Of a stretch of DNA of 54,611 nucleotides, positions 16,380 through 25,302 are shown one piece after another. Every line of letters starts with the position of its first letter. Positions within the stretch are counted from its first letter, which is position 1. Below the pieces are notes generated by a model. It was not told the DNA's origin and made no database searches. It worked only from the letters and a program-made list of their open reading frames with translations. This DNA comes from Microbacteriaceae bacterium (GTDB lineage Bacteria > Actinomycetota > Actinomycetes > Actinomycetales > Microbacteriaceae), in assembly GCA_014378715.1 (NCBI GenBank), contig JACMNE010000151.1, positions 1-54,611 of the forward strand, read 5' to 3'. Position numbers and translations under genes: made by a program.

Positions 16380-17870
16380 ATGGCCGAGGTCCAGGTTGCC
16401 GAACACGAGTCCTACCCCTTCGTCGTCATCTCGAACCGGCTCCCCGTCGACCGGGTGATCAAGCCGGATGGCAGCGCTTCCTGGCGCCCGTCGCCCGGCG
16501 GACTGGTCACCGCCCTCGAACCCGTGATGCGAGCGAGGGTCGGCGCCTGGGTCGGCTGGTCGGGGCAGCCCGACCTCGATTTCGCGCCGTTCGACAGCGA
16601 CGGCATCCGGGTGGTCCCGATGCGCCTCAGCGCGCTCGAGGTGCAGAATTTCTACGAGGGGTTCTCCAACGACACCCTCTGGCCGCTCTACCACGACGTG
16701 ATCGCCCCTCCCACATACCACCGCGACTGGTGGGAGACCTACGTCGAGGTGAACCAACGTTTCGCCGACACGGCCGCGCGGATCAGCTCCCCGGGAGCAG
16801 TCGTCTGGGTGCACGACTACCAATTGCAGCTCGTGCCGAAGATGCTCCGGCTGCTGCGACCCGACCTCACAATCGGGTTCTTCAACCATATTCCGTTTCC
16901 GCCATACGGTATCTACTCGCAGCTGCCGTGGCGCACCCAAATCATCGAGGGCCTCCTCGGGGCCGACGTCATCGGGTTCCAGCGGCTCGCCGACGCCAAC
17001 AACTTCTCCCGGGCCGTGCGCCGACTCAAGGGATTTGTCACCAAGAACCCGATCATCGAGGTGCCCCTCGTCGACGAGTCGGAGGGCGTGCGCGCTCAAG
17101 GTCCTGTGCGCCGCGGCCAGGAGTTTCGCACCGTCGTCGCCAAGCAGTTCCCCATCTCGATCGACGCGGCCGCCTACGAGACTCTCGCCCGCACCCCGGC
17201 GATCCAGGCCAGGGCAAGGCAGATCCGCGAGGACCTCGGCAACCCCCAGACGATCATGCTCGGCGTTGACCGCCTCGACTACACCAAGGGGATCGGCCAC
17301 CGGCTCAAGGCCTACGGCGAGCTTCTCGCCGACGGCCGGATCTCGGTCGAGGACGTCACCCTCGTCCAGGTCGCCAGCCCCAGCCGCGAACGAGTGCAGA
17401 CCTACATGCACCTGCGGGACGAGATCGAACTGACCGTCGGGCGCATCAACGGCGACTTCGCCACGATCAGTCACACCGCCATCAGCTACCACCACCACGG
17501 CTACCCGCGCGACGAGATGGTCGCCCTGTACCTCGCGGCCGACGTGATGCTCGTCACCGCCCTGCGCGACGGGATGAACCTCGTGGCCAAGGAGTACGTC
17601 GCCACCCGATTCGACGACGACGGGGTGCTGATCCTGAGTGAGTTCGCCGGCGCCGCAGACGAGCTCAAGCGCGCCATGCTCATCAACCCGCACGACATCG
17701 ACGGGCTGAAGGACGCGATCCTCGCGGCCATCGCCATGCCCAAGCGCGACCGCGCGGCCAGGATGCGGGCCCTCCGCCGCCGGGTGATCGAGAACGACGT
17801 CGACAAGTGGTCGACCGAGTTCCTGCGCGTTCTCAACAATAGCCGCGGCGCCCGCGGCAGGAAAGACTGA
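16380..17870 (+). CDS. otsA: Alpha,alpha-trehalose-phosphate synthase (UDP-forming)
   Basis: A GT20-family enzyme of 496 residues that makes trehalose 6-phosphate from a nucleotide-glucose and glucose 6-phosphate in the cytosol. Diagnostic blocks are VVISNRLPVDR at the N-terminus, WVHDYQLQLVPKMLR, GFFNHIPFPPYGIY, GVDRLDYTKGIGHRL and LVTALRDGMNLVAKEYVA. ATG 16380 begins the conserved part; GTG 16359 is an alternative seven codons upstream. TACCGT at 16316-16321 could be a -10, giving a leader of about 50 nt. The otsB gene follows after 9 nt, so both steps of trehalose synthesis are made together. Confidence 0.95.
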   Translation: MAEVQVAEHESYPFVVISNRLPVDRVIKPDGSASWRPSPGGLVTALEPVMRARVGAWVGWSGQPDLDFAPFDSDGIRVVPMRLSALEVQNFYEGFSNDTLWPLYHDVIAPPTYHRDWWETYVEVNQRFADTAARISSPGAVVWVHDYQLQLVPKMLRLLRPDLTIGFFNHIPFPPYGIYSQLPWRTQIIEGLLGADVIGFQRLADANNFSRAVRRLKGFVTKNPIIEVPLVDESEGVRAQGPVRRGQEFRTVVAKQFPISIDAAAYETLARTPAIQARARQIREDLGNPQTIMLGVDRLDYTKGIGHRLKAYGELLADGRISVEDVTLVQVASPSRERVQTYMHLRDEIELTVGRINGDFATISHTAISYHHHGYPRDEMVALYLAADVMLVTALRDGMNLVAKEYVATRFDDDGVLILSEFAGAADELKRAMLINPHDIDGLKDAILAAIAMPKRDRAARMRALRRRVIENDVDKWSTEFLRVLNNSRGARGRKD

Positions 17871-17879
17871 ACGGTTTCC

Positions 17880-18695
17880 ATGGTCGACGTCGACGTACCC
17901 CCTATCTACTCGCGCCTCCCCGAGCCGCTGATCGGCGCGATGCGCGAGATCGCCCGCACCAAGCGCCTTCTGGTCGCCCTCGACTTCGACGGCACCCTCG
18001 CCCCCGAGGTCGACGAGCCGGAGCAGGCCAGGGCCACGCCCGAGGCCAGGGAGGCCGTGCTGCGCCTCCTCAAGATGCCCAACACCCGCGTCGCCCTCGT
18101 CTCCGGGCGGGCCATCGGCAGCCTGGAGAAGGTCGCCGACCTGCCGGACAGTGCCTTGCTCGTCGGGTCGCACGGCATCGAGCTGCGCCTCGACACCCCG
18201 GACATCCGGATCAATCTCAACACCGCTGAACTCGACCGCGTCGATGTGCTCGGCGACCTGCTCGGCGAGGTCGCCGACAAACTCGACCAAGTCTGGATCG
18301 AGAGCAAACCGGCCGGATTCGCCCTGCACACCCGGCTCGCGACGGAGGCGGACTCCCGCATGGCGCACCTCGTTGCCCTGCGCGAGACCTCCGCCGAGTT
18401 CGACGACCTGACGGTGCGCGCCGGCAAGAACGTGCTCGAGTTCTCCGTGCGGTCGACCACCAAGGGAGAGGCCATCGAGCACCTGCGCGAATACACCGCG
18501 GCGACCGCGGTGTTCTTCGCCGGCGACGACGTGACCGACGAGGACGCCTTCGCGGCCCTCGACGCCGACGACCTGGGACTCAAGAGCGGCGACGGGTCGA
18601 CCCTCGCGAACTACCGGGTGCGCGGCCCGCGCGAGATCGCCAGCGCCTTGGCTCTCCTCGCCGACCTGCGCGAGGGCGACGTCCACGAGCAGTGA
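17880..18695 (+). CDS. otsB: Trehalose-6-phosphate phosphatase
   Basis: A HAD-superfamily phosphatase of 271 residues that removes phosphate from trehalose 6-phosphate. The nucleophile and acid are Asp35 and Asp37 in LDFDGTLAP. Motif II lies in VALVSGRAI, the substrate-cap region includes LVGSHGIELR, and the metal-binding end is FFAGDDVTDEDAF. ATG 17880 is 9 nt after otsA. Length and layout are normal for the family. The pair provides osmo- or desiccation protection, in line with the Mrp operon that follows. Confidence 0.95.
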   Translation: MVDVDVPPIYSRLPEPLIGAMREIARTKRLLVALDFDGTLAPEVDEPEQARATPEAREAVLRLLKMPNTRVALVSGRAIGSLEKVADLPDSALLVGSHGIELRLDTPDIRINLNTAELDRVDVLGDLLGEVADKLDQVWIESKPAGFALHTRLATEADSRMAHLVALRETSAEFDDLTVRAGKNVLEFSVRSTTKGEAIEHLREYTAATAVFFAGDDVTDEDAFAALDADDLGLKSGDGSTLANYRVRGPREIASALALLADLREGDVHEQ

Positions 18696-18780
18696 CTCAG
18701 GCGCGGTGACACGCTCGCGCTGACGATCACGCCGAGAGCGTGGGTACCCTGATTCGTGCAATCCGGCGCAGGCTGCCCCG

Positions 18781-18837
18781 TAGAATATAGGCGCGGCTGT
18801 AGGGAACTCCCGAGTACTCCCCAGCGACGTGTACTCG
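18781..18837 (+). promoter_or_regulatory. Promoter and leader hairpin of the mrp operon
   Basis: TAGAAT (18781-18786) is a good -10, which would start the transcript near 18793. The leader then contains CGAGTAC (18811-18817) and GTACTCG (18831-18837), a perfect 7-bp inverted repeat with a 13-nt loop. GGGAGG at 18852-18857 is the ribosome site for ATG 18864. A second -10-like TACCCT (18745-18750) lies upstream. Whether the repeat acts as an RNA hairpin or a protein site is open. Confidence 0.45.
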
Positions 18838-18863
18838 CCGCCTCGACGCACTGGGAGGCACCC

Positions 18864-21737
18864 ATGCTCGCGCTCCTCGTCGCGTTCGCCGTCGTGTCCG
18901 TCGTCCTTCCGCCGCTCACCCGGCTGCTCGGCCGCCGCATCTTCTGGGTCGCCGCCCTGGTGCCCCTCGCCGCCTTCGTGCACACGATCGCCGTCGGCCC
19001 GACGATAATCGGCGGCGGCACCGTCGTCGAGGCCGTCCCGTGGATCCCCGAGCTCGCCCTCAGCCTTACCGCGCGCCTCGATGTGCTCTCCTGGGTGCTG
19101 GCCCTCGTGGTCACCGGGGTCGGCGCGCTGGTGCTGCTCTACTGCTCCAGCTACTTCCGCGACAGCGAGGATGGCCTCGGCCGGTTCGCCGGCATCCTGC
19201 TCGCCTTCGCCGGCGCGATGTACGGGCTCGTCGTCGCCGACGACGTCTTCCTGCTCTTCGTCTTCTGGGAGCTCACGAGCGTCTTCTCCTACCTCCTCAT
19301 CGGCCACTACACCGCCAGCAAGACCAGCCGCGGCGCCGCCCTCCAGGCGCTGCTGGTGACCACCCTCGGTGGACTCGTGATGCTCGTCGGCCTCGTGCTG
19401 CTCGCCGTCGAGACCGGTACCTCCCGCCTGTCCGAGATCATCGCCACCCCACCAGAGGGTGCCCTCGCCACCACCGCCGTCATGCTGGTGCTCGTCGGCG
19501 CGCTCTCCAAGTCGGCAATCGTGCCCTTCCACTTCTGGCTGCCCGCCGCGATGGCCGCCCCCACACCGGTGAGCGCCTACCTCCACGCCGCGGCGATGGT
19601 GAAGGCCGGCATCTACCTCATCGCCCGCTTCGCGCCCGGCTTCGCCGAGGTGCCGCTCTGGCGCGAGGTGCTCGTGATCCTCGGCGTCGCAACGATGCTG
19701 ATCGGCGGCTGGACGGCGCTGCGCCAGACCGACCTCAAGCTCGTCCTCGCCCACGGCACGGTCAGCCAGCTCGGCTTTCTCACCGTCGTCGTCGGCTACG
19801 GCACGCGCGACGCCGCCCTCGCCGGCCTCGCCCTGCTCCTCGCCCACGCCCTCTTCAAATCCACCCTGTTCCTCGCCGTCGGCGTCGTCGACCACCACGC
19901 GGGCACCCGCGACCTCCGCAAGATCTCCGGTCTCGGCCGCCGCGCCCCACTGCTCGCGATCGTCACGGCCATCGCCCTCGCCTCGATGGCCGGACTTCCC
20001 CCGCTCTTCGGCTTCGTCGCCAAGGAGGCCGTGTTCACCGCGCTCCTGACGGATGCCGCGGACGGCGCCCTGATCGGCTGGGTCGCCCTCGTCGGGGTCG
20101 CGGCCGGCTCCGCCCTCACCGTCGCCTACAGCGCGCGCTTCTTCTGGGGCGCGTTCGCCCGCAAGAGCGGTGTCGCCGACGCGAAGCCGATCGCCGAGAA
20201 AGCCGGCTTCCTGCTTCCGCCGGCGCTTCTCGCCATCAGCGGCCTCGCGCTCGGCTTCATCGCCCCGCTCATCGACACCGCGATCTCCGGCTACTCCCGC
20301 ACCTTCCCCGAGGCCGGGGGAGAGAGCTACCACTTGGCGCTCTGGCACGGTCTCGAACCCGCCCTCGCCATCTCGGCGGCCACCCTGCTCGCCGGCCTCG
20401 GCCTGTTCTGGCAGCGCGCCAGGGTGCTGGACCTGCAGAGGAACGCCGTGAGCGGCGTCTCTGCGTCGACCATGTACTGGTCGTCGATGCGCACGATCGA
20501 TCGCCTCGCCGCCCGCACCACGAGCCTCACCCAGCGGGGGTCCCTCGCCTTCTACCTCGGCGTCATCCTCGTCGTGTTCGTCCTCGTCGTCGGTGCAGCA
20601 CTGGTCACCAATCGCACCTGGCCGACCGAGTTGCGGCTCTGGGACTACCCGGCCCAGCTCGCCATCGGCGTCATCATGGGCGTCGCAGCAGTCGCGGCTA
20701 CCCGGGCAGGCAAGCGGTTCCAGGCCGTGGTGCTCGTCGGGGTCACCGGCATCGGCATGTCGGCCCTGTTCGCGCTGCAGGGCGCCCCCGACCTCGCGCT
20801 CACCCAGATTCTCGTCGAGCTCGTGACCCTCGTCGCGTTCGTGCTCGTCCTGCGCCGCCTGCCCGCCCGCCTCGGCGTCACCCACACGAGCTCGCACCGC
20901 CTGCTGCGCGCTGTCATCGCCATCGCGGTCGGCCTCGTGATGGCCGTCGTCGCGGTCGTCGCCCTCGGCGCCCGCACCGACCTGCCGATCTCGCTCGAGT
21001 GGGCCGAGCTCGCCTTCGTGCAGGGCCACGGCAGCAACGTCGTGAACGTCGCGCTCGTCGACCTGCGCGGGTGGGACACGATGGGGGAGTTGTCGGTCGT
21101 CATCGCAGCGGCCACCGGCGTCGCCAGCCTCATCTTCATCAGCGGCCGCACCGACGACCTGCCGCGCATCGCCCGCAGCGAGGCGCGCAAGACCCTCCGC
21201 GCCCGCCGCCGCCGCGCGGAGGACCTCTCCGGCGACGAGAACTCGCGCAACTCCTGGCTGCTCGCCGGGCGCACCCTCGCCCCCCGCAACCGGTCGATCC
21301 TGCTCGAGGTGGTGGTGCGCCTCACCTTCCACGCGCTGATCGTCGTGTCGGTGTACCTCGTGTTCGCCGGCCACAACGCTCCGGGCGGCGGGTTCGCCGG
21401 CGGCCTCGTCGCGGGACTCGCGCTCGTCGGCCGCTACCTCGCCGGAGGCAGGCACGAGCTCGGTGCCGCCGCGCCCGTCGACGCGGGCCGCCTGCTCGGG
21501 GTCGGGCTCACCCTCTCCGTCGGCACGGCCCTGGTGCCGCTCTTCTTCGGCGCCGACCCGCTCACCTCGACCTGGGTCGAGGGGGAGGTCTGGCTGCTCG
21601 GACATCTCGAGTTCGTCACCTCCACGGTCTTCGACGTCGGGGTGTACCTCGTGGTGATCGGGCTCGTGCTCGACGTGCTCCGTAGCCTCGGGGCCGAGGT
21701 CGACCGTCAACTCGAGACCGAAGGAGCCACCAAATGA
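18864..21737 (+). CDS. mrpA: Na+/H+ antiporter subunit A with fused MrpB domain
   Basis: A 957-residue subunit. The N-terminal two thirds is an ND5-like proton-channel domain with FVFWELTSVFSYLLIGHY (key Glu), the Lys-containing GALSKSAIVPFHFWLPAAM, and PTPVSAYLHAAAMVKAGIYL. After about residue 790 comes an MrpB-like part (FHALIVVSVYLVFAGHNAPG, then GGGFAGGLVAGLAL). No separate mrpB gene exists, so the B function is fused, as in many actinobacteria. ATG 18864 is preceded by GGGAGG. An upstream GTG at 18756 would add 36 unconserved residues, although a -10-like TACCCT lies 5 nt before it. The stop overlaps mrpC by 4 nt. Confidence 0.93.
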   Translation: MLALLVAFAVVSVVLPPLTRLLGRRIFWVAALVPLAAFVHTIAVGPTIIGGGTVVEAVPWIPELALSLTARLDVLSWVLALVVTGVGALVLLYCSSYFRDSEDGLGRFAGILLAFAGAMYGLVVADDVFLLFVFWELTSVFSYLLIGHYTASKTSRGAALQALLVTTLGGLVMLVGLVLLAVETGTSRLSEIIATPPEGALATTAVMLVLVGALSKSAIVPFHFWLPAAMAAPTPVSAYLHAAAMVKAGIYLIARFAPGFAEVPLWREVLVILGVATMLIGGWTALRQTDLKLVLAHGTVSQLGFLTVVVGYGTRDAALAGLALLLAHALFKSTLFLAVGVVDHHAGTRDLRKISGLGRRAPLLAIVTAIALASMAGLPPLFGFVAKEAVFTALLTDAADGALIGWVALVGVAAGSALTVAYSARFFWGAFARKSGVADAKPIAEKAGFLLPPALLAISGLALGFIAPLIDTAISGYSRTFPEAGGESYHLALWHGLEPALAISAATLLAGLGLFWQRARVLDLQRNAVSGVSASTMYWSSMRTIDRLAARTTSLTQRGSLAFYLGVILVVFVLVVGAALVTNRTWPTELRLWDYPAQLAIGVIMGVAAVAATRAGKRFQAVVLVGVTGIGMSALFALQGAPDLALTQILVELVTLVAFVLVLRRLPARLGVTHTSSHRLLRAVIAIAVGLVMAVVAVVALGARTDLPISLEWAELAFVQGHGSNVVNVALVDLRGWDTMGELSVVIAAATGVASLIFISGRTDDLPRIARSEARKTLRARRRRAEDLSGDENSRNSWLLAGRTLAPRNRSILLEVVVRLTFHALIVVSVYLVFAGHNAPGGGFAGGLVAGLALVGRYLAGGRHELGAAAPVDAGRLLGVGLTLSVGTALVPLFFGADPLTSTWVEGEVWLLGHLEFVTSTVFDVGVYLVVIGLVLDVLRSLGAEVDRQLETEGATK

Positions 21738-22213
21738 GCGTCTCCCTTGTACTCGTTGTGCTCATGGCCGTGCTCTACGCGAGCGGGGTCTACCTGATGC
21801 TCGAGAAGAGCCTCACCCGGGTGCTCCTCGGCTTCCTCCTCGTCGGCAACGCGACGAACCTGCTCCTGCTGATCATGGCCGGCCGGGCAGGGCTCGCCCC
21901 GATCGTCGGTGGCGACGTGACACCGGAGCAGATGACCGACCCGCTGCCGCAGGCTCTCATCCTCACAGCCATCGTCATCACCTTCGGCGTGTCCGCCTTC
22001 CTCATGGCGCTCCTCTACCGCTCGTGGCGCCTCTCGCAGGGCGACAGCCTCGAGGACGACGCCGACGACGTGGCCATGCGCCGCCGCGGCGATACCTCCA
22101 TCGCCAATGACGAAGCCGACTCCGCCCCGGCCGACAGCGAGTTCGGGGCCGACCACGCCGACGCCCCGAGCGCGACAGCCCGGGGCGCGGCCCCGGATGG
22201 AGACCGCCGATGA
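21734..22213 (+). CDS. mrpC: Na+/H+ antiporter subunit C
   Basis: A NuoK-like subunit with three membrane segments in the first 100 residues (VYLMLEKSLTRVLLGFLLVGNATNLLLL and DPLPQALILTAIVITFGVSAF). The family is normally about 110-120 residues. This one has 159, because a strongly acidic hydrophilic tail of about 50 residues follows the last span (DSLEDDADD onward). It acts in the membrane as part of the six-protein Mrp complex. ATG 21734 overlaps mrpA (ATGA), and its own stop overlaps mrpD in the same way. Confidence 0.93.
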   Translation: MSVSLVLVVLMAVLYASGVYLMLEKSLTRVLLGFLLVGNATNLLLLIMAGRAGLAPIVGGDVTPEQMTDPLPQALILTAIVITFGVSAFLMALLYRSWRLSQGDSLEDDADDVAMRRRGDTSIANDEADSAPADSEFGADHADAPSATARGAAPDGDRR

Positions 22214-23772
22214 ACGCCCTCGTGCCCCTCGTGGTGCTGCTCCCGCTCCTCGGGGCGGCGGCCACCCTCATCCTCGGCAAGCGGCCGAAGCTCCAGCGGA
22301 TCGTGACGATCGTGGTGCTCGCCGCAGTGCTCGTCGTCAGCTCGGTGATGCTCGGAATCGTCGACGCCACCTCGCCGCTCGTCGTCGAAGTGGGCGGCTG
22401 GGCCGCACCGTTCGGCATCGTACTGATCGTCGACCGCCTCTCGGCGTTGATGCTCGTGGTCTCGGCCACGGTGCTGCTCGCCGTGCTGATCTTCTCGGTC
22501 GGGCAGGGCCTCGCCGACGGCGATGACGAGACCCCCGTCTCGATCTACCACCCCACCTACCTCATCCTCGCGACCGGGGTCTTCAACGCGTTCATCGCCG
22601 GCGACCTCTTCAACCTTTACGTCGGCTTCGAGATCCTCCTCGTCGCCAGCTACGTGCTGATCACCCTCGGCGGCACCCAGCAGCGCATCCGCGCCGGCGT
22701 CACCTACATCGTGGTGAGCCTGCTCTCCTCGCTGCTCTTCCTCGCCTCGATCGCCATGATCTACGGCGCCGTCGGCACAGTGAACATCGCCCAGATCTCC
22801 CTGCGGATGGACACCATCCCGGTCGACGTGCAGATCGTCCTCCACGTGATGCTGCTGGTGGCGTTCGGCATCAAGGCCGCGGTCTTCCCGCTGTCGTTCT
22901 GGCTGCCCGACTCCTACCCCACCGCGCCAGCCCCGGTCACCGCCGTGTTCGCCGGGCTGCTCACCAAGGTCGGCGTCTACGCCATCATCCGCACAGAGAC
23001 GGTGATCTTCCCCGGCACCGAGCTCAACGGGGCGCTGATGATCCTCGCCCTGCTGACCATGGTGGTGGGGGTGCTTGGCGCCGTCGCGCAGGCGGACATC
23101 AAGAGGCTCCTGTCGTTCACCCTGGTCAGCCACATCGGCTACATGATCCTGGGGGTCGCGCTGGGCTCCGCCGAGGGCACCTCCGCCGCTATCTTCTACA
23201 TCGTGCACCACATCGTTGTGCAGACGACCCTGTTCCTCACCACCGGTCTCATCGAGCGCACGGGCGGGTCGACCTCGATCAACCGCCTCGGCGGGCTGCT
23301 CAGGGCGTCCCCGGTGATCGCCGTGCTCTTCTTCATCCCCGCCCTCAACCTCGGCGGCATCCCCCCATTCTCCGGCTTCATCGGCAAGCTGGCGTTGTTC
23401 GAGGCGAGCGCCGAGCAGGGCACGCCGCTCGCCTACACCCTCATCGGTGCCGGCGCCCTCGTCTCCCTCCTCACCCTCTACGCGCTCGTCCGGGTGTGGA
23501 ACATGGTCTTCTGGCGTCCAGCAGCGGATGTCGCGGAATACGAGTCACCGCTCCTGGACAACATCTCGGAGGCGCCCAACACGCTCCTCACCCAGCAGAA
23601 GCGGTCGATCCCGGCACTGATGGTCGCGGCCACCGGTGGCATGGTCGCCGTCAGCATCGCGCTCACCGTCTTCGCCGGCCCGCTCTATGCCGTCAGCTCC
23701 CGCGCCGGCGAGAACCTCGAGGGCCCGTCGTTCTACGTCAACCTCGTCTTCCCGGGGGCCCGCGATGACTGA
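22210..23772 (+). CDS. mrpD: Na+/H+ antiporter subunit D
   Basis: A 520-residue ND2/ND4-like antiporter subunit with about fourteen membrane segments. Key blocks are FNLYVGFEILLVASYVLITL (conserved Glu), GIKAAVFPLSFWLPDSYP (Lys), and TAPAPVTAVFAGLLTKVGVY (Lys). The discontinuous-helix region RLLSFTLVSHIGYMILG and IPPFSGFIGKLALF are also present. Length is normal. It overlaps mrpC by 4 nt and mrpE by 8 nt. Confidence 0.95.
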   Translation: MNALVPLVVLLPLLGAAATLILGKRPKLQRIVTIVVLAAVLVVSSVMLGIVDATSPLVVEVGGWAAPFGIVLIVDRLSALMLVVSATVLLAVLIFSVGQGLADGDDETPVSIYHPTYLILATGVFNAFIAGDLFNLYVGFEILLVASYVLITLGGTQQRIRAGVTYIVVSLLSSLLFLASIAMIYGAVGTVNIAQISLRMDTIPVDVQIVLHVMLLVAFGIKAAVFPLSFWLPDSYPTAPAPVTAVFAGLLTKVGVYAIIRTETVIFPGTELNGALMILALLTMVVGVLGAVAQADIKRLLSFTLVSHIGYMILGVALGSAEGTSAAIFYIVHHIVVQTTLFLTTGLIERTGGSTSINRLGGLLRASPVIAVLFFIPALNLGGIPPFSGFIGKLALFEASAEQGTPLAYTLIGAGALVSLLTLYALVRVWNMVFWRPAADVAEYESPLLDNISEAPNTLLTQQKRSIPALMVAATGGMVAVSIALTVFAGPLYAVSSRAGENLEGPSFYVNLVFPGARDD

Positions 23773-24313
23773 GCTCACCCAGAAGGAACTGCGAGCCAGG
23801 GTCATCCAGCAGCTTCCCCTGCTCGTCGCGCTCGTGGTGCTCTGGATGCTGCTCTGGGGGGCCATCTCGTGGCTCAACGTGCTCACCGGGACGATCGTCG
23901 CGATCGTCGTGACCCGCGTCTTCTACCTGCCGCCCGTCGAGCTGACCGGCCGGTTCAACCCGCTCTGGTTCGCCGTGTTCCTCGGCCGCTTCGCGGTCGA
24001 CCTCGTGGTCGCGTCATTCCAGGTCGCCGCCCAGGCATTCGACCCCAGAGGGGTCTCCCGCAACTCGATCATCGCCGTGCAGCTGCGCACCCGCTCGGAC
24101 ATCATGATGACCGTCACCTCGATCGCGATGTCGCTGGTGCCCGGCTCGCTCATCGTCGAGGCCGACCGGATGCGCTCGACGCTGTACCTGCACTCGCTGA
24201 ACACCCGGGACCTCGCCGCGGTCGAGAAGGTGCGCAGGCACGTGCTCGCGACCGAGGCCCGCCTCGTGCGGTCGTTCGGATCGAAGGACGACCTGCGAAG
24301 GACGACACAGTGA
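23765..24313 (+). CDS. mrpE: Na+/H+ antiporter subunit E
   Basis: A 182-residue MnhE-family protein. Two membrane segments fill residues 17-55, then the conserved block FAVDLVVASFQVAAQAFDPR, a soluble part with SLVPGSLIVEADRMRSTLYL, and LNTRDLAAVEKVRR near the end. ATG 23765 overlaps mrpD by 8 nt and its stop overlaps the mrpF GTG by 4 nt. MrpE is needed for normal assembly or activity of the complex in other bacteria. Confidence 0.93.
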   Translation: MTELTQKELRARVIQQLPLLVALVVLWMLLWGAISWLNVLTGTIVAIVVTRVFYLPPVELTGRFNPLWFAVFLGRFAVDLVVASFQVAAQAFDPRGVSRNSIIAVQLRTRSDIMMTVTSIAMSLVPGSLIVEADRMRSTLYLHSLNTRDLAAVEKVRRHVLATEARLVRSFGSKDDLRRTTQ

Positions 24314-24831
24314 CCGCCATCTACGTCGTCGCTGGCGCCCTGCTGACGATCAGCGCCCTGCTCGCCCTGTACCGGATCGTGCGCGGCCCGTCGATCCTTG
24401 ACCGGGTCATCGCCTCCGACGTGCTGCTCACCAACCTCATCCTCGTGATCGGTGCCGAGATGGTCTACAACGGCCACACCAGGACGGTGCCGATCATGCT
24501 GGTGATGGCGGCCACGGCCATCTTCGGGTCGATCTCCGTCGCCAGGTACGTGTCCACGCATGATGCCGTGACGGTGGACGAGGTCGAGCACCTGCCTCTT
24601 CCCGTCGGTGCGGTCATCGCGGCGTCGCCGGTCGCCGCACCGGACGGTGCTGACGTCGGCCTGGACACAGCAGGGGTCGACCATGTGACGCTCAACAGCG
24701 GGTCGATCAGCCTCAGCGCCCCCGACCTCGGCGCTCCCGACCTCGGCGCCCCCGATGCCGCCACCCTCGGCACGTCGGAGCCGGCGCGCTCCGACGACGA
24801 TCCTGACCAGGAAGGAGGGGACCACCGATGA
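24310..24831 (+). CDS. mrpF: Na+/H+ antiporter subunit F with long repeat-containing tail
   Basis: The first 85 residues are a normal MrpF, with three membrane segments including YRIVRGPSILDRVIASDVL and the block VMAATAIFGSISVARYV. The family usually ends there. This protein has 173 residues because an Ala/Asp/Pro-rich acidic tail of about 85 residues follows, containing three 5-residue repeats (APDLG) encoded by 15-bp units at 24716-24760. GTG 24310 overlaps mrpE, and the stop overlaps mrpG (ATGA). The tail is probably disordered and cytoplasmic. Confidence 0.93.
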   Translation: MTAIYVVAGALLTISALLALYRIVRGPSILDRVIASDVLLTNLILVIGAEMVYNGHTRTVPIMLVMAATAIFGSISVARYVSTHDAVTVDEVEHLPLPVGAVIAASPVAAPDGADVGLDTAGVDHVTLNSGSISLSAPDLGAPDLGAPDAATLGTSEPARSDDDPDQEGGDHR

Positions 24832-25247
24832 TCCCCCAGGCCCTCGACCCCTACCTCGACGCCATCGCGGCGATCTGCCTGCTGCTCGGCGCCTTCCTGT
24901 CTCTCGCGGCGGGTGTCGGGCTGCTGCGCTTCCCCGACGCGCTCAGCCGGCTGCACGCGGCGACGAAGCCGCAGATCCTCGGGCTCGTCTTCATTGTGAC
25001 GGCGATCGCGCTCACCGCGCGGAGCTGGACGACGCTGCTCGCGCTCATCCCCGTGCTGCTGTTCCAGATGCTGACCGCCCCGATCGCCGCGCACATGGTC
25101 GGCCGGGCCGCCTACCGCACCGGCAACTTCCTGGGGGAGCTCTCCCTCGTCGACGACCTCGAGGAGGCTGTCAACCGGGCGTCCGCGGAGTCGGCTGAGG
25201 CCGATGGCAGCACCGCCGACGCCGAGCGGGAGCCCGGGAGAGGCTAG
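24828..25247 (+). CDS. mrpG: Na+/H+ antiporter subunit G
   Basis: A 139-residue MnhG-family protein with three membrane segments: LDAIAAICLLLGAFLSLAAG, the conserved LLRFPDALSRLHAATKPQIL, and the last span IPVLLFQMLTAPIAAHMVGR. An acidic tail of about 35 residues follows. It closes the six-gene mrp operon. The next gene, ilvD, starts 55 nt later behind its own -10. Confidence 0.93.
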   Translation: MIPQALDPYLDAIAAICLLLGAFLSLAAGVGLLRFPDALSRLHAATKPQILGLVFIVTAIALTARSWTTLLALIPVLLFQMLTAPIAAHMVGRAAYRTGNFLGELSLVDDLEEAVNRASAESAEADGSTADAEREPGRG

Positions 25248-25290
25248 TCGGTCGCTGGGAGCACCGTCAGGGAGCGTCGCCCCGAAGTTC

Positions 25291-25296
25291 TAGAAT
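25291..25296 (+). promoter_or_regulatory. -10 element of leaderless ilvD
   Basis: TAGAAT ends 6 nt before the ilvD ATG and no Shine-Dalgarno precedes that ATG, so the transcript probably begins at the start codon. No -35 is evident. Confidence 0.5.
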
Positions 25297-25302
25297 CGAT
25301 GC

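Noticed and set aside
18756-18863. N-terminal extension of MrpA from GTG 18756 behind TACCCT
   Set aside because: The extra 36 residues are polar, contain no conserved sequence and precede a membrane start; ATG 18864 has GGGAGG. The leaderless spacing leaves some doubt.
16260-21710. A 1816-residue open frame on the minus strand opposite otsAB and mrpA
   Set aside because: It is antisense to clearly real genes, is extremely rich in Gly/Glu/Asp/Arg/His with no domain pattern, and follows from strong third-position G/C bias of the plus-strand genes.
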